In this document: positions 44,724-57,330 of the stretch, in pieces
Position numbering within the stretch: the first letter of the stretch is position 1
Layout: the number at the start of each line of letters is the position of its first letter
Source of the DNA: Diphasiastrum complanatum
Lineage: Eukaryota; Streptophyta; Lycopodiopsida; Lycopodiales; Lycopodiaceae
Length of the DNA stretch: 64,000 bases
NCBI GenBank assembly: GCA_029204225.1
Contig: CM055096.1
Coordinates: forward strand, 45,849,346-45,913,345
Reading direction: 5' to 3'
The notes under the pieces: model-generated
Told to the model about the DNA's origin: nothing
What the model saw: the letters and a program-made list of their open reading frames with translations, nothing else
Databases searched by the model: none
Position numbers and translations under genes: made by a program

Positions 44724-47356
44724 TTCCTAGTCACGGTCCTTTTGGTGCCCCTGTTCTCCTTGTCAGTAAGAAAGATGGTTCCAAACGCCTCTGCATTGAT
44801 TATCGTGCCCTCAATAAGTTGACCATCCGTAACCAGTATCCTATTCCTCACATGGATGATCTCTTTGACCAGTTAGGCACCTCTCATCTTTTCTCTAAGA
44901 TAGACTTACGTTTCGGCTATCACTTGATTAGGATGCATCCTTCGGACGAACACAAGACTGCGTTTCGTACCCATCTTGGTTTGTATGAGTTTCGTGTTCT
45001 TCCTTTTGGTGTTACTAATGGTCCACCTACGTTCGAGAATGTGATGAATAACATCATGCGTCCTCTCCTTGGTCGTTGTGTTTTAGTTTATTTTGATGAT
45101 ATTCTTGTTTTTAGTAAGACTCTTGATGAGCATGTGTTACATCTTTCATCTACATTTCAATTGCTTGTTCATCACCAGTTGTTTGCTAAACTTTCTAAGT
45201 GTTCCTTTGCTGTTGTTGAGATTGAGTTTTTAGGATTTCTCATTTGTGATGGTCGTATTCGTTTGGACCCTCATAAGGTTCGGGCAATCGCTGATTGGCC
45301 TGTTTCCACATATGTCCACCATGTTCGTATGTTTCTTGGTCTCGCTACTCACCTTCGTCGTCAGTTCACCTTTGACACTCTTCGTCGTGCTGTTTTGGAG
45401 GCCTCTGTCCTGTGTTTACCACAGTTTGATCAAAAATTTATTGTTGAGATCGATGCTAGTAATGTTGGTTTGGGTGCCTTGCTTCGTCAGTCTCAGTGTA
45501 TTATTGCTTATGAGTCGCATCGTTTACGCTCTTATGAGCAACATTATTCTGTCCATGAGAAAGAGCTTTTTGCCATTATCTATGCTCTTAAGAAGTGGCG
45601 CCATTACCTATACCGTGTTCCTTTTGATATCGTTACTGATCATCAGTCCTTACGTTATCTCTTCTCCCAGCGTGATCTTAGTGATCGTCAGTTTCGTTGG
45701 TTGCAGTTTTTACAATCTTTTGATTTTTCTATTTTGTATTGTCCTGGTCGTGCCAACACTGCTGCTGACGCATTGTCTAGACTTCCTGCTTTATTGAATA
45801 CCCTTGTTGCCACAATCCCTTCCTGGTTTGATGATCTTCCATCTACTTATCTTACATGTTCTGATTTTCGTGATGTTTATAGTTCTGCTCCACCTATGTC
45901 GTCTTCACCTCATCAGGCTTATTCCATTGTTGACCACCGTCTTTATCATTATGGTTCTCTTTGTATTCCTAGTTCTTTGGGTATCCGTTCTCAGTTGTTG
46001 TCGGATGCTCATTCGTCCCCAGTTGGGGGTCATTTTGGTTTTCAGAAGTCTTATGCTCATCTTAAGGATCATTTCTATTGGCCATCCCTTAGGAAAGAGC
46101 TTGTTGTACTTATTCGTACCTGTCCTTTCTGCTTACGTAATAAGTACTCCCGTGCTAAGTCCGCTGGTTTGCTTCAGAGTTGGCCTATTTCTCACCGCCA
46201 CTGGACTGATATTTCTATGGACTTCATCATTGGCCTTCCCCGCACCCGTCGTGGTCACGATTCATGTATGGTGGTAGTTGACAGGTTCTCGAAACAGGCA
46301 CATTTCATACCCGTCCGCAGTACTATCACAGCAGAGCAGTGTGCAGGCTTGTTCCTTTCATAGATATTTCACCTACATGGATTTTCTCGTACTATCCTTT
46401 CTGATCGAGATAGTAAGTTTACATCATTGTTCTGGACAGAGCTTATGCGTATATTGGATGTACAGCTTTTTATGGGGTCTGCTTATCATTCTACTTCTGA
46501 TGGGCAGTCTGAGGTCATTAACAGGATCCTTGAAGATTATTTGCGCCATTTTGTTACTCCTTCAGGGAAGGATTGGGATCAGCACTTATGTTTGGCAGAG
46601 TATAGCTATAACAGCTCTGTTAGTACCAGCACCGGCGTTGCACCATTTTTATTATCTCATGGTTATGCACCTCTTTTACCTGGTATTCCTCTTCCTCCCG
46701 AGGATACACCTGTGACACTGTCTTCATTTCTATCAGGTGCTCGCGAGCTTATTCTCCAAGCCAGTTCCCATTTGTAGCAGGTCCAGCAGCGTTATCAGGT
46801 TTCAGTTGATCGTCATCGACGTCATGTTGAGTTTCATGTTGGTGATATGGTATATCTACGCCTACGGTTTGCACGTCATCATTTTATTCAGGGCCATGCT
46901 TCTACTGAGAAGCTTGCACCACGTTATTATGGGCCTTATTGTATATTGGAGGTTCTTAGTCCAGTTACATATCGTCTTCAGCTTCCTGCTTCCACATGTG
47001 CATGTGATATATTCCATGTCAGTTTATTACGTGCTGCTATTGAGGATGATGCTCCTCGTGATGCTGAGTTTCCTACTGCACCGGATCTCTTTCCTTTATT
47101 ACCTGCTGCTATCCTTCAGGTGCGTTTGCATCATAGTCGACGCCGCCGGCAGATTCAGTTCCTAGTCCAGTGGGATGGTCGTCCTGTTGAGGAGGCCACA
47201 TGGGAGCCTATTGATGTCTTTTATCATACACCGTCACTTGCAGATCAGGCTCGTGCTCTTGCCGCACTTGTTGATTCCTCTACATCAGCTGTTGCTCCAG
47301 TTGTTACTACACCAGATGCTGTTCCAGTTGATCCTCCAGGGCTTGCTGTTACTTGA
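44724..47356 (+). pseudogene. Chromovirus pol: RT, RNase H, integrase, chromodomain
   Basis: One continuous frame. RT starts abruptly at SHGPFGAPVLLVSKKDG, without the normal upstream part, and has VYFDDILVFSK. The RT-RNase H connection is shortened: FLGLATHLRR jumps to QFTFDTLRRAV, about 50-60 residues short of the family. RNase H has VEIDASNVGLGALL, HEKELFAIIYAL and TDHQSL. Integrase has the HHCC finger (PVGGHFGF then CPFCLRNK), WTDISMDFI, SDRDSKF and STSDGQSEVINR. The chromodomain near the end reads FLVQWDGRPVEEATWEPID. TAG codons at 46361-46363 and 46775-46777 interrupt the frame; the stop is TGA at 47354-47356. The chromodomain would direct insertion to marked heterochromatin. Confidence 0.92.
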
Positions 47357-47400
47357 TCCAGTCCTTTATGGCAGTTGGGTCTTATTTTTGTGTCGGGGAG

Positions 47401-47851
47401 AGTTATGGACTCGGCTCATTACATTCGCCATGTCCATTTACATTTACTTTACTTTATGCATAAGCAGGCTTTGGGCCCTTTTTTATTCATTATTTGACAT
47501 TTAGACTATATGGTTGGCCTTGGGCCCTATTATTGACATTTAGACCATATTATTGGCCTTGGGCCCTATGATTCACTATATTGGTTATTTGGTCATATTA
47601 CTGAGAGTGGGGGCCTTCTTGGAGGGCGCACTATTTTCCCTCTCAGTTTGGCCCTAGCCATTGGAAGCTTCCTTTTAGGGCTTCCTCTTGGCTATAAGTA
47701 GGGATTCTGTGTCATTTGTTACTTGGCTTATGATATGATCTCCTTCTTTAGTCTCTTTAAGCTTTCTCTCTCCTGCTTTCTAGGGTCAAGTCTTGCTTAT
47801 GTGATGCTTTCATAGACTAAATCTAGATCAGCCGTGGCTACGTTCATAACT
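47401..47851 (+). repeat. 3' LTR of the chromovirus
   Basis: 451 bp, preceded by a purine run (CGGGGAG), ending CATAACT, then TSD CTTCT at 47852-47856. Confidence 0.92.
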
Positions 47852-47856
47852 CTTCT
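47852..47856. repeat. Target site duplication CTTCT (3' copy)
   Basis: Matches 43148-43152. Confidence 0.85.
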
Positions 47857-49384
47857 ATAGCCACCGAACACGTACATAGGAATAATGCTAAAATAAGAAT
47901 ACACCAACCAAAAAAGAAGTCGAGGTAGATAGAAATATAATAGACAAATTATACGTTGATCTCTACTTTCTCTTATGTAACTATCTCTAGAAATTTACAA
48001 TACCTCCGTTATGCACTTCAAACAACCTCCATGATACATTTTCTTGGTCAATTTACATGGTCAATACACAAGCCAGTCACTACTTTTACTATATGGTTTT
48101 ATAAATGTAGATGTAATGTCTACATACACCAACATTCCCACTTATATCAAGGTCTTTCAAAGTGGGAAAATGGTTGTGAAGCCATTTTAGAAGTGTCCTC
48201 AGAGTCCAAATGTGACACAAGTGACAACATGTCATGTTGAGTTCCATAGCATGTTTGGAAAATTTGGTCAATCCTTTGACCCATTGGATGGGCTAGCATG
48301 CCATATATTCATGGACGAGTTTAGAGCTCACGAATGAGAGATTTACTAGACTCTAGAAGTAGAGCTTGCTTTGGAGCTCATGTTTGGCTCCTAGAACTCA
48401 ACATACTCAAAGGACCTAAGCCTTTGTGACCTTATCATAAGTGTGTACTACCAAAAAGCTGTTGTTCACTAAATGTGAAGAGACACAATTCGTAAGTCCC
48501 CTTACTATAAAGCACAAGGCTATTCCAGCCAAATCTCGAGTCATGGTCATGACGAAAAGTTCCACAACATAGGAATTGTACTCTAAGATGTGCTTAATGA
48601 TATGCCCATCACAACCATAAAACCTCCTTAGAAATGAATGACTTGTCTCAGATGTACCTAGGATCTTGGTTACTTACTTCTAATGTTTGTATCATGTGTT
48701 TGTAGATCTAGCCTAAGTTGGTCTTTCTTTTAGTGGGCACTCCCAAACAACCTAACCTTGTTAACATGTTAAATTGTTCTAGTATCTTGGCATGTCTTCA
48801 CTAAGTATCTTGTGTATGTGGAAATTTTCCTTGACTCATAGCCTCCTTCAAATACACAAGTTGTAGATCTTGAAGGGACTTCACCTAATTATTGGAGTAG
48901 AGACTCAAGGTTCACCAAGGTTCAAGTCTCCCCTCTCAGGCAGTGTTGGATATATTACACTCATAAGGTTCATTGGTTTAAATCTCCCCTCCCACCACAT
49001 TATCTACTTCCTTATGAAAGAAACCTATGCACTTTTGTTGGCTAATATGAAAAAACACTTCTCTTGGCTAATAAATTGGTCAACCATCGTTACTCCTTGG
49101 CATTTGTGCTGATGCTTGTCTCTTTACTCAAAAGCTGGCATACATGTCAATCACATCTATAGGCAAAGAACAAGGAGGAAAGGGTCAATGTCATGCATGT
49201 GTGGATGCAAGCAAAACAAAAAAAATCAAAACACTTGAACTTGAAAATGAGGCCTTCAAAGAAAATGGAGAAAAATAGACTAAAGTGGCCTCTAACCCTC
49301 TAAACGTGGTTAACACTAGGCTAATCATCATGATTAACGCATAAGATATGGCTTAACAATAAGCAAGGGTTTTCTTCTGGAAAA
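47857..49384. other. Upstream region of the cytochrome c1 gene
   Basis: No coding segment is recognised. The last few hundred bases should contain the promoter; I could not assign a firm TATA box. Confidence 0.35.
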
Positions 49385-49422
49385 GAGAGAGCAAGAGAGA
49401 GAGAGAGAGAGGGAGAGAGAGA
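49385..49422 (+). repeat. GA-rich tract in the cytochrome c1 5' UTR
   Basis: Slightly interrupted GA repeats ending about 25 bases before the ATG. Confidence 0.8.
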
Positions 49423-49447
49423 AGGCTGCGACGAGAGCAGGGGTGCG

Positions 49448-52400
49448 ATGGCGGGCCGGCTAGCCAGACGATCGCTCTTGCAAACCATCAGAAGCGGCTT
49501 CTACAATGCAACAATTCTCAAGGTAATGCGTCTGCCGTGGCAACTGTACAATGAGCGCACTTATTGTCGTTTCTTTTTTCTACATTTCTCCTTACCTGGT
49601 CTCTGCGAAGACTCTTTATCTTGTTCGTAGCGTTCCGGTCTTGGATTTTTGGGTTCGCATTGCGGCGAGCAAGTAGATCTGATGCAGAAATGGAAATTCT
49701 GTCTGTACGCTCTAATAGTATGCTTTTGTAGATCCTTGAATGCAAAATCTGGTAGGTTTAGATTGTGATTTTCCTTCATTGGCTGAGAGTTACTTTTTTT
49801 CAGAGCATTTAGCCTAGTGGTCTAATGTAATCTAGGATCTCTACGTATTCATAGTTTAATAACACCCAAGACGTCCTGGCTGTCGATTATTGTCACTGAA
49901 TGTTCTCTTATAGGGCTGATTCAACATCAAGGACTTGTACAGGGAAAGACATTGCACTGAACTTTTGATAATTAGCAGTTCTGGTTTCTAATGACACAAA
50001 AAGCATGGCTTGAATTTCTAACTTTTTCCCTGTTGCAATCTACAATCTCATTTCAATAAAAAATAGTACTTTCACTGAACCTAGAATGGAGAATCTATAG
50101 GGACCAAACCAAGATTTCTTATTCGAATTGATTTGATTTGAGAAAGTGTTGGGGCGTGATATTGGGACTGAACAAAGATTCCTGATTCTAATTGATTTGA
50201 ATTGGGAAAGAGTTGGGGTGTGGGCCTGATTTCCATTGTCTGAAATAGACGAGATCAGACATAGTGGTAAGTGCATAAAAGATTACTATTTCCTTTGCAC
50301 TGAATGTAGACAAATGTAATGTTTGTTTTCCTGCCAATTCGACCGTCTGAATCAGGTTGAACTGAGGTTCTTATTATTCAGAATCACTGGATTCTGAACT
50401 GAATCTTGTGGGAACCTTATGATAGATATGTTAATCATTCCATATAGTTATTGTGCTACAGTTCAAAGTAGTATCAAGGTCAATATCCTAAATCGAATAT
50501 CATCAAAACTCCGAAGCAGGAAAACTTTGCCAATTTTTTTGGAGCAATGATATAGTGCACACTCAACTTCATTTCGATATAATCAATACAGCGAGTAAGT
50601 GTTTGGCATGTGTTAACACTCTCTTTTGCTACATTGAATTCACATTTGTTTTTGCTAAGCACTTTCATTTCTGTTAGGGGATTTAGAATCAATTTTGTTA
50701 GAGGATTAGTTTTGTCATGTCAAAGCACGTACCTGCTTGTAGTCTGGTGTCTGCAGCTTTTGGGCCAGTGAATGTTGTATCCTTTGGATTTATGGAACTC
50801 GATGCTCTTGCTGCTTCTAGTGTCTTGTTGCCAGGCGTAAATGATGTCGCCTTAAGCTATATATGAAAGTGATCGAGAATGTCGAGTCAAATCTAATTAG
50901 CATTTCAGAATTTTGTGGAGTTGCATCCTTCAGATATAACAAGAAAAGGTCAGTACCCATTGCTATTAGATGAGCCGTGGTAAACGATAGGCTGTACTTT
51001 ATCCTTAAAACACTACAAGTGACACGTGATGATCATAAGGATGTACATTTGGAATGAAGCATAAATATTGAGTGTAGTATGAGGCTAATTTACTCAGCCT
51101 TATTCGCCCTTACTATTTTTAGTAAGTGTTTTACTCGCCTATATAGATTTATTGATTCTGGAAATACCGTAGTTTCTATTTTTATCATTATTTGCAGAAT
51201 TTGTATTAACACACTCTATCCTTGTAGATAAAATAATGATCACTAATGGTGTACTAGTATTGTAGTCCTTCATGGCCTATAGTTTAGGTTGTACTCTTGA
51301 TACTTCTCCCAGTTGTACTTTTGGATGCCTCATCCTCAACATCTGTACTTTTGGATGCCTCACCCTCAATGCTCTCATAAGGTGTCCTTTTGGGTGCTTT
51401 GCCCTCAGCAATAAGTCTATTTTGGGCATTAGGTAACACCTATCCTCGACATCATTTGGCGTAATTTTGGATATCCCATCCTCAAAAACAAGTGTGCTTT
51501 GTGGATGCTCTATGTTGCATCGAAATGATATTTTGGATGCACAGGGAACGCAACTAAAAAAACCTTGACATGTTTTTGTTATTGCTGTGGAACATGAATC
51601 AATATTGGGTGCACTTTTCTTGGAGATTTTTGAGGTCGTGGAAAGAGCAATAGGAGGCTAAAATGGATGTGTGAGCACTCTATGTGAAGGTAGGGATCTA
51701 TAGAAGGTGATTGTATGCCATGGAAGATGGAAATGGTGAGTGTGTGGAGATTTGCAAGCAAAACACCTACTTGAGATATGTTTTACCAGTTTCTTTTGTG
51801 ATTTGTTTGTAGGCTATCATTTTGACCGAATATTGTTGCTAGGATGGGCTATAGGGTTGTTAGGGATCGAGTGATTGCATGTTCCTAGCTTCTTGTGGCG
51901 TAGTTGATCGCCATGAGCATTCATGTGGTTGGTGTGCCCTTTGCATAGTTTTTTCTAGGTGTAGGGTTTAGCTATTTAGGGTCCATCCAATGGCATTACT
52001 GTTTAGGGTTTGGCATATTTCAAGGTGTGTTAGATCCCTTTTTTTCACCTATCCACTTTGGATTGCGTTTTTGACCTTTTTTTTATAGGGTTGGAGGGTT
52101 TCTATAGCCATGCTTGTGGCAGCATGAGACATGTGGGCAAAGGAAATCCCTTGGAGGGAGAGACAATAATTTGTGCAGGTTCAAGTGCACATGGATGGCG
52201 TTGATATTGCGGTGGTACCTTTTGTAGCACCTTGATGAAGATTAGGTCGCATTTGCTTGGTTTGACCAAGCCAAATGGACGGTCCATTGGCATTGCCCCA
52301 TGTATGTTAGTCAATGCGTCCGAGTGAGAGCTCCTAGTGAGCACATATGGAGTAGCAACAACTGGGCTAGCTCATGGGCCCAGGCTACATATTGGTGGGT

Positions 52401-55400
52401 AGCTAGGTTCTATTGACACAAGATCAGGGGCTGGCAATAGCGATGCACCTTCTAGCAGCAGAGTTTGTCCATCACGACTTCTTTCACCATCAGCTGCAAG
52501 GCCATCATGGCCTAGTTGATTAGCAGTAGCAACATCAAGGCCATCACGCCTTAGTTCATCAATAGTAGGGATATCACGGACCTCATCGGCAGATGCTCGG
52601 TCATCACACCTCCATCAACAACAATAGTAGGGCCATCATTTGTAGGAGAGGCATTTTCGTTGGGGGAGTCAGTTCGGGAGGGGCTATGGGAGGTGTTGGG
52701 TTGTAAGAGACCACAGGGTGTTGGGAAGAGACCACACTCATGCCATAGACTCAGAGGCCATGACCACATGCACCTACACAAGATAGGGAGGGCAGATACG
52801 TAGTGCCTATCGAGTGGTAGAGGAAACACCACGTGGCAGCCACTAGACTTACACGCCAGATTTTTTACAATGGCTACCTTGCATTTACCTTGGCCAACAC
52901 CACCATCTTCTGTGACATGATGAGGGAGATTTTAGCTTGTGATGTCACTTGGAGACATCCCACACACATTTGAGAGAGGAGCATGCATGCATCATGATAG
53001 TCATAGCCCCATACGACATGCCTGGGCCACATATGATTGCTCAATTCTATCTAATGGGTGGATTGATATTTGGCATAGGCCTATTATTAGCATCTTGGTT
53101 TCATTTCCTTTGGGCACTATACTACTTGGGGGTGTGGATGCTTCCAAGTTGGCGCCGTTGAGTGGGGAGAGTTCATTTCTGAGGATATACATGTAATAGG
53201 CATCGAGTTGGTGGCACAACATGTTTTAGTTCTTTTTTTGTCAATAAAATAATTATTTTTTGGTTTTTGTAGGATGTCAGCTATCCAAGAGAAGTGGCTT
53301 CACAAGTGAAATTTCTTTCACAAACCCATACATGTAGTTGCTCATTTGCTCCACATGTGGGCTACGAAAGCAATATGCCTCTTTTATTAATTTCATGATA
53401 AGAAGTATAAGGCTTAACCCTGACTCTTTTGCTTTTAGATCTGTTGCTGTTCTTCAGTAAGTTGCTTTCTAAGTTTGAGGACATTTTGTTTGTAAGCATT
53501 TAATAATCAGCTAGAAACGTCAATATTTCATGTGATAAATTCTTATTATCTTTGTAGTCACTCTTTCAATCGATTGATATTTAATATTCAAGTTCAACGA
53601 GATATAAGTTAACTTGTCAATTTGGACCATAGATGCAATGGAATGCGTTTCGCTGCATCTGCATTCCGGAACGAGTGTTTCCGCTGTCCAGAATGCATTT
53701 TTTTGTTGCTTTTTTGCTTTAAACCTCAAAGAACAAATTAAAAAAAGAGACAACAAAAAAGATAATAAAAAGTAGGAGCATCGAAATCTGCATGCTTTTT
53801 TAGTATCCGGCCAGGTGTATCTTGATCCGTTTTCTTTTCTGCCCATATGGAGTCGTAGGAAGAGGTGTAGTTCCTATTGATTTGAGATACTCCTTGGTGG
53901 GGCTCTTTGTACAGTAATTTTCTTAACTTTTACCTTTCATGATGGCTACCAAATAGGTGTGACTTAATACAGTCTTATCTACTTTTGCAGGCTGCTCCAG
54001 CTGTATCATTTGCGTCATCAACAAGGGGAGAGGATCATAGTACAGGACTTGGTTCGCTATTTAAGGCTGTTGCATTAGGAACAGCCGGGCTGATTGGTTT
54101 TTCTGGTGTGGCTTACGCTGATGAAGCTGAGCATGGTTTGGAAGCCCCAAGTTATCCATGGCCTCATAATGGAATTTTAAGCTCATATGATCATTCATCG
54201 TAGGTTCCTTCCTTCCTGATGTTTACTTTGCAGATTGTACCATGTGTTTTTTTGTGTGCTCAGTTAACGTTGATTTTAGTCTTTGACAAATGACTTGCCT
54301 CTTATGCTCAATTAGATCATAAGGATCAGTTAAGTCTGCCTTGATTCTGTACATCACATAAGCTGGAAGTTTGCTGATGAGTTTATTGTTCACATGATAT
54401 TAATATTGCAGACTTCGTCGGGGTCATCAGGTCTATCAGCAAGTATGTTCGGCATGCCATAGTATGTCGTTGGTTGCATATAGGGACCTTATTGGAGTTG
54501 CATATACAGAAGACGAAGTGAAAGCATTGGCAGCAGAAGTAGAAATTGAAGATGGACCTAACGATGAGGGTGAAATGTATTCACGTCCTGGGAAGCCTAG
54601 CGACCATTTTCCAAAACCTTATGCTAATGAGGCAGCTGCTCGATTTGCTAATGGAGGTGCATATCCTCCTGATTTGAGCCTAATAACAAAGGCAAGAGCG
54701 TACATACTTTGCATTCTTCTTCAATCTCATAAACCGCTAGGTTGTAATTGAGTTTCTGACGTATCTTCTAAGACCTGCATGCACTCATTTCTTGTGACTA
54801 CAGGCACGTCATAATGGGCAGAACTATGTGTTTGCTTTACTTACGGGGTATCGTGATCCTCCTGCTGGAGTTTCGGTATGTTCACAGTTATCAGATTGAG
54901 CTAATTAGAACTCGATATGTTTATTATGTCTATAGAGTGTTCAAAGGAAACAGTGCAAAAAAGTGCTTTCGCTAATGAAGAGAATCAAGAGTATGATGTC
55001 AATCTAGGCTTACAGTAAGTAAATGGCTCCAAAAGTATTCAAGATAAAAATAAACCTGCCGAAGTCCCTGTTTCTGAGAGCCCGCATTTTGGATGCATTC
55101 ACAGGTCAGAGAAGGTTTGCACTATAATCCTTATTTTCCTGGAGGTGCAATTGCCATGCCCAAGATGCTTACTGACGGCGGAGTTGAATATGAGGATGGT
55201 ACACCTGCTACTGAATCTCAGGTCTGTAGAGTTGTAAAGAATCTGAACTTAAGGTTCTCACTCTGAATATTCAGTAAGAAGTTTACAAATTTATTTTCAA
55301 AAAGCAGAGAACTTTAGTGCTTATACTGTTAAGTTGAGCCATTTTCAACTTCTCTTGCTCCATGTTTGATGTAAATAGAGGTTCTTGAACCTAGTGAAAC

Positions 55401-56046
55401 TTCACATATTTTCTTGACATCCTTGTGAACATGTATCATACAGATGGCAAAAGATGTGACAACTTTTTTGTCATGGGCTGCTGAACCTGAAATGGAAGAG
55501 CGTAAACTGGTAAATAATGCATTTTTTCTTTTCTAGAACTGCTCTATGATTTGTGGATTTTGGGTTAGATGAAAGCTTGAAAAAGTCCATTAGATTTTAC
55601 TGCTCGACTGAAAACAAGATATCGTGCTGAGGTTGCAAAGGCTTTTTTTAAGTTGATCAACTCCTCTTTTCTCGAAATCATAGGCTGGAATGTTTGTTAG
55701 AGCTGAATATCCACTATCTTGTTAAATTCCTATCATGATCATAGTCAGGTCTAAGATGTGAATACTCCTTATCTCATGACAATGGCTGGGCTTGTTACCT
55801 CTAAGTGAGTCAAACTAAAGAATTTCTGCAGAAGGTCAAAGCGTGTACCTACTGTTCGAGTTTGTCAGGCACTGAAACCTCTTATGGCCCTATGAGTGAA
55901 ACCTGATTTCACTTTTGCTCTTCTTGCAGATGGGCTTTAAGTTGATCTTTGTTCTTTCACTAGTTTTGGTGACTGCTGGGTACTACAAAAGATGGAAATG
56001 GTCACCAATCAAGTCAAGAAGGCTGATTGTGGATGCGATCAACTAA
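49448..56046 (+). CDS. CYC1: Cytochrome c1, heme protein of complex III, seven exons
   Basis: Exons: 49448-49522, 53991-54199, 54412-54691, 54804-54875, 55105-55221, 55444-55509 and 55930-56046, giving 936 nt or 311 residues, the usual plant length. Exon 1 encodes a basic mitochondrial presequence start ([18 protein letters not shown]). Exon 2 has the second, hydrophobic sorting segment ending [16 protein letters not shown]. Exon 3 has the heme c site VCSACHS. Exon 5 has the axial-Met region GGAIAMPKM. Exon 7 has the C-terminal membrane anchor ([19 protein letters not shown]) and basic tail. Intron 3 (54692-54803) uses a GC donor, AAG/GCAAGA, with a normal CAG acceptor; all others are GT-AG. 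Intron 1 is 4468 bp. The protein passes electrons from the Rieske protein to cytochrome c on the inner membrane. No lesions were seen, so the gene appears functional. Confidence 0.97.
49523..53990 (+). other. Cytochrome c1 intron 1, 4468 bp
   Basis: Donor GTAATG, acceptor TTTTGCAG. It contains a degenerate repeat of TGTACTTTTGGATGCCTCA type at about 51300-51500 and CCATCA-rich repeats near 52440-52640. No transposon protein was recognised, unlike the NDUFA6 intron. Confidence 0.75.
54692..54803 (+). other. GC-AG intron (intron 3 of cytochrome c1)
   Basis: The reading frame demands ...ATA ACA AAG / GCA CGT CAT..., the conserved LITKARHNGQ. No GT is available at the donor; the intron starts GCAAGA and ends ACTACAG. 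Confidence 0.9.
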
Positions 56047-57330
56047 TGGGTTTGGTACAGAAGTGAGAAACTCTATTCAACCAGATGAATAGTTAATTTC
56101 TTGGAAAGGTTAAACTTCCATGAAGTTACAATGTCTTGATTATGTCATCATAAAATTAAACCTTTTCCATTAGTGCTTGATACGTTTTTGAAATTATCCA
56201 TTTCCATGAAGTTAAATTTTGAACAGACTGCAAAGTGAATATGGAATAAACAAGATCTGTTCAAGTTCACATGCATTTTGTGATGGCATGTTGGAATTTT
56301 TGGGGCATTCTGCTGCCATTCATGCTGTCTCAATCCATGTTATATGCTGGAGCAGGCATATCCGCATCTGTTGGAATGGGTTTTCTATTTGTTACTGTCT
56401 TATTATCATAATCAAGAGCAAGCAGAATTTGGGATCAAGTACAGAGCTTCACGTCAACCTAGAGAACAAATGTTTTATATATTGGTGCTAAGGCACTAAA
56501 CTTAATGATATTTATCATGCTTACTCAAGTCATCTTTGACCTATCTAAGAATAAAATTAAGTATTTTTTTTAACCTCAGTTGGTAAAGGTGTTGAGAGGG
56601 GCTGTTGTTTTATCAAGTAAAGAGGGCCTATTGGTTTTTTTTCTCTTCGGTCCTCATTTGTGCAGCAAATTGGAGCACAGGAATTCCTGAACAAATCACC
56701 CTTTGTTCAAAGACGAAGGCTGTTGTTGCATAGTCTGCACGTGAAAATGTGTCGGGACACTCTTCCATACAAGTTACAATAAATCTTGCTCGAAAGGTTT
56801 TCGAATTTCTCGATTTGATCCAAGATATTCAATCTTTATTTCACTCTACTATATGAAGCGAATAACATCAGTATTTATTAAAATTCATAAAATGGAAATT
56901 GACGAACTCTATATGATCTTGTAAATGCAGTTCCAGCCTGAGAAAATACTGTGGCTGGCTTGTGTTCCATTTGTAGTGAGCCCTTGTTTGCACATACAAA
57001 GGTATGGCAAGGCAATCTTCACCTATTGCACTGAGGAGATTGAATGGGTTAGAAGGGGCTTACAAAAATTCTTATGGGATAGTCTAGATATGGATGGCCA
57101 TAACCATTCTCTCTGCATAATGCTTTGCCTCCCCCCCGGTTGTAAGGACCTGTAGCAGTCTGGTGATTTGTCCACATCCAGAACACTTGATGGGTTTATT
57201 TCCAGATCTCCTGACCTGATTAGGGTAGACAGCTACCATTCACTGTGTCCACATGATATTAAATGTAGCTATTTGAGGATCAAGATATTGTGGGTGATGT
57301 TAATCATATTGAGGCATCCTTAAATTCACG
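56047..57330. other. 3' flank of cytochrome c1 and spacer
   Basis: The first hundreds of bases should be 3' UTR. An ORF at 56925-57155 has a faint LINE-like look but is not called. Nothing else is supportable. Confidence 0.35.

Larger units (their letters stand above)
43153..47851 (+). mobile_element. Ty3/gypsy chromovirus, gag-less, 4699 bp, non-canonical LTR ends
   Basis: Two 451-bp LTRs (43153-43603, 47401-47851) begin AGTTATGGAC and end TTCATAACT; the ends AGTTATG and CATAACT are perfect inverted repeats. TGGTATCAGAGC follows the 5' LTR with no gap, CGGGGAG precedes the 3' LTR, and CTTCT flanks both sides. Together these fix the borders, so the element lacks the usual TG...CA. The LTRs differ by eye at 8 positions (about 1.8%), all transitions. 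Internally there is a Pro/Cys-rich leader without gag or protease, then RT, RNase H, integrase and a C-terminal chromodomain. The copy is non-autonomous. Confidence 0.93.

Noticed and set aside
45246-47165. Several long hydrophobic ORFs overlapping pol on the plus strand
   Set aside because: They are alternative frames of the well-identified RT-RNase H-integrase frame.
48870-49112. 80-codon ORF upstream of cytochrome c1
   Set aside because: No family resemblance and no splice connection to the gene.
56925-57155. Possible LINE C-terminal region (RRGLQKFLWDSLD)
   Set aside because: A single weak block, no neighbouring RT sequence; resemblance may be chance.
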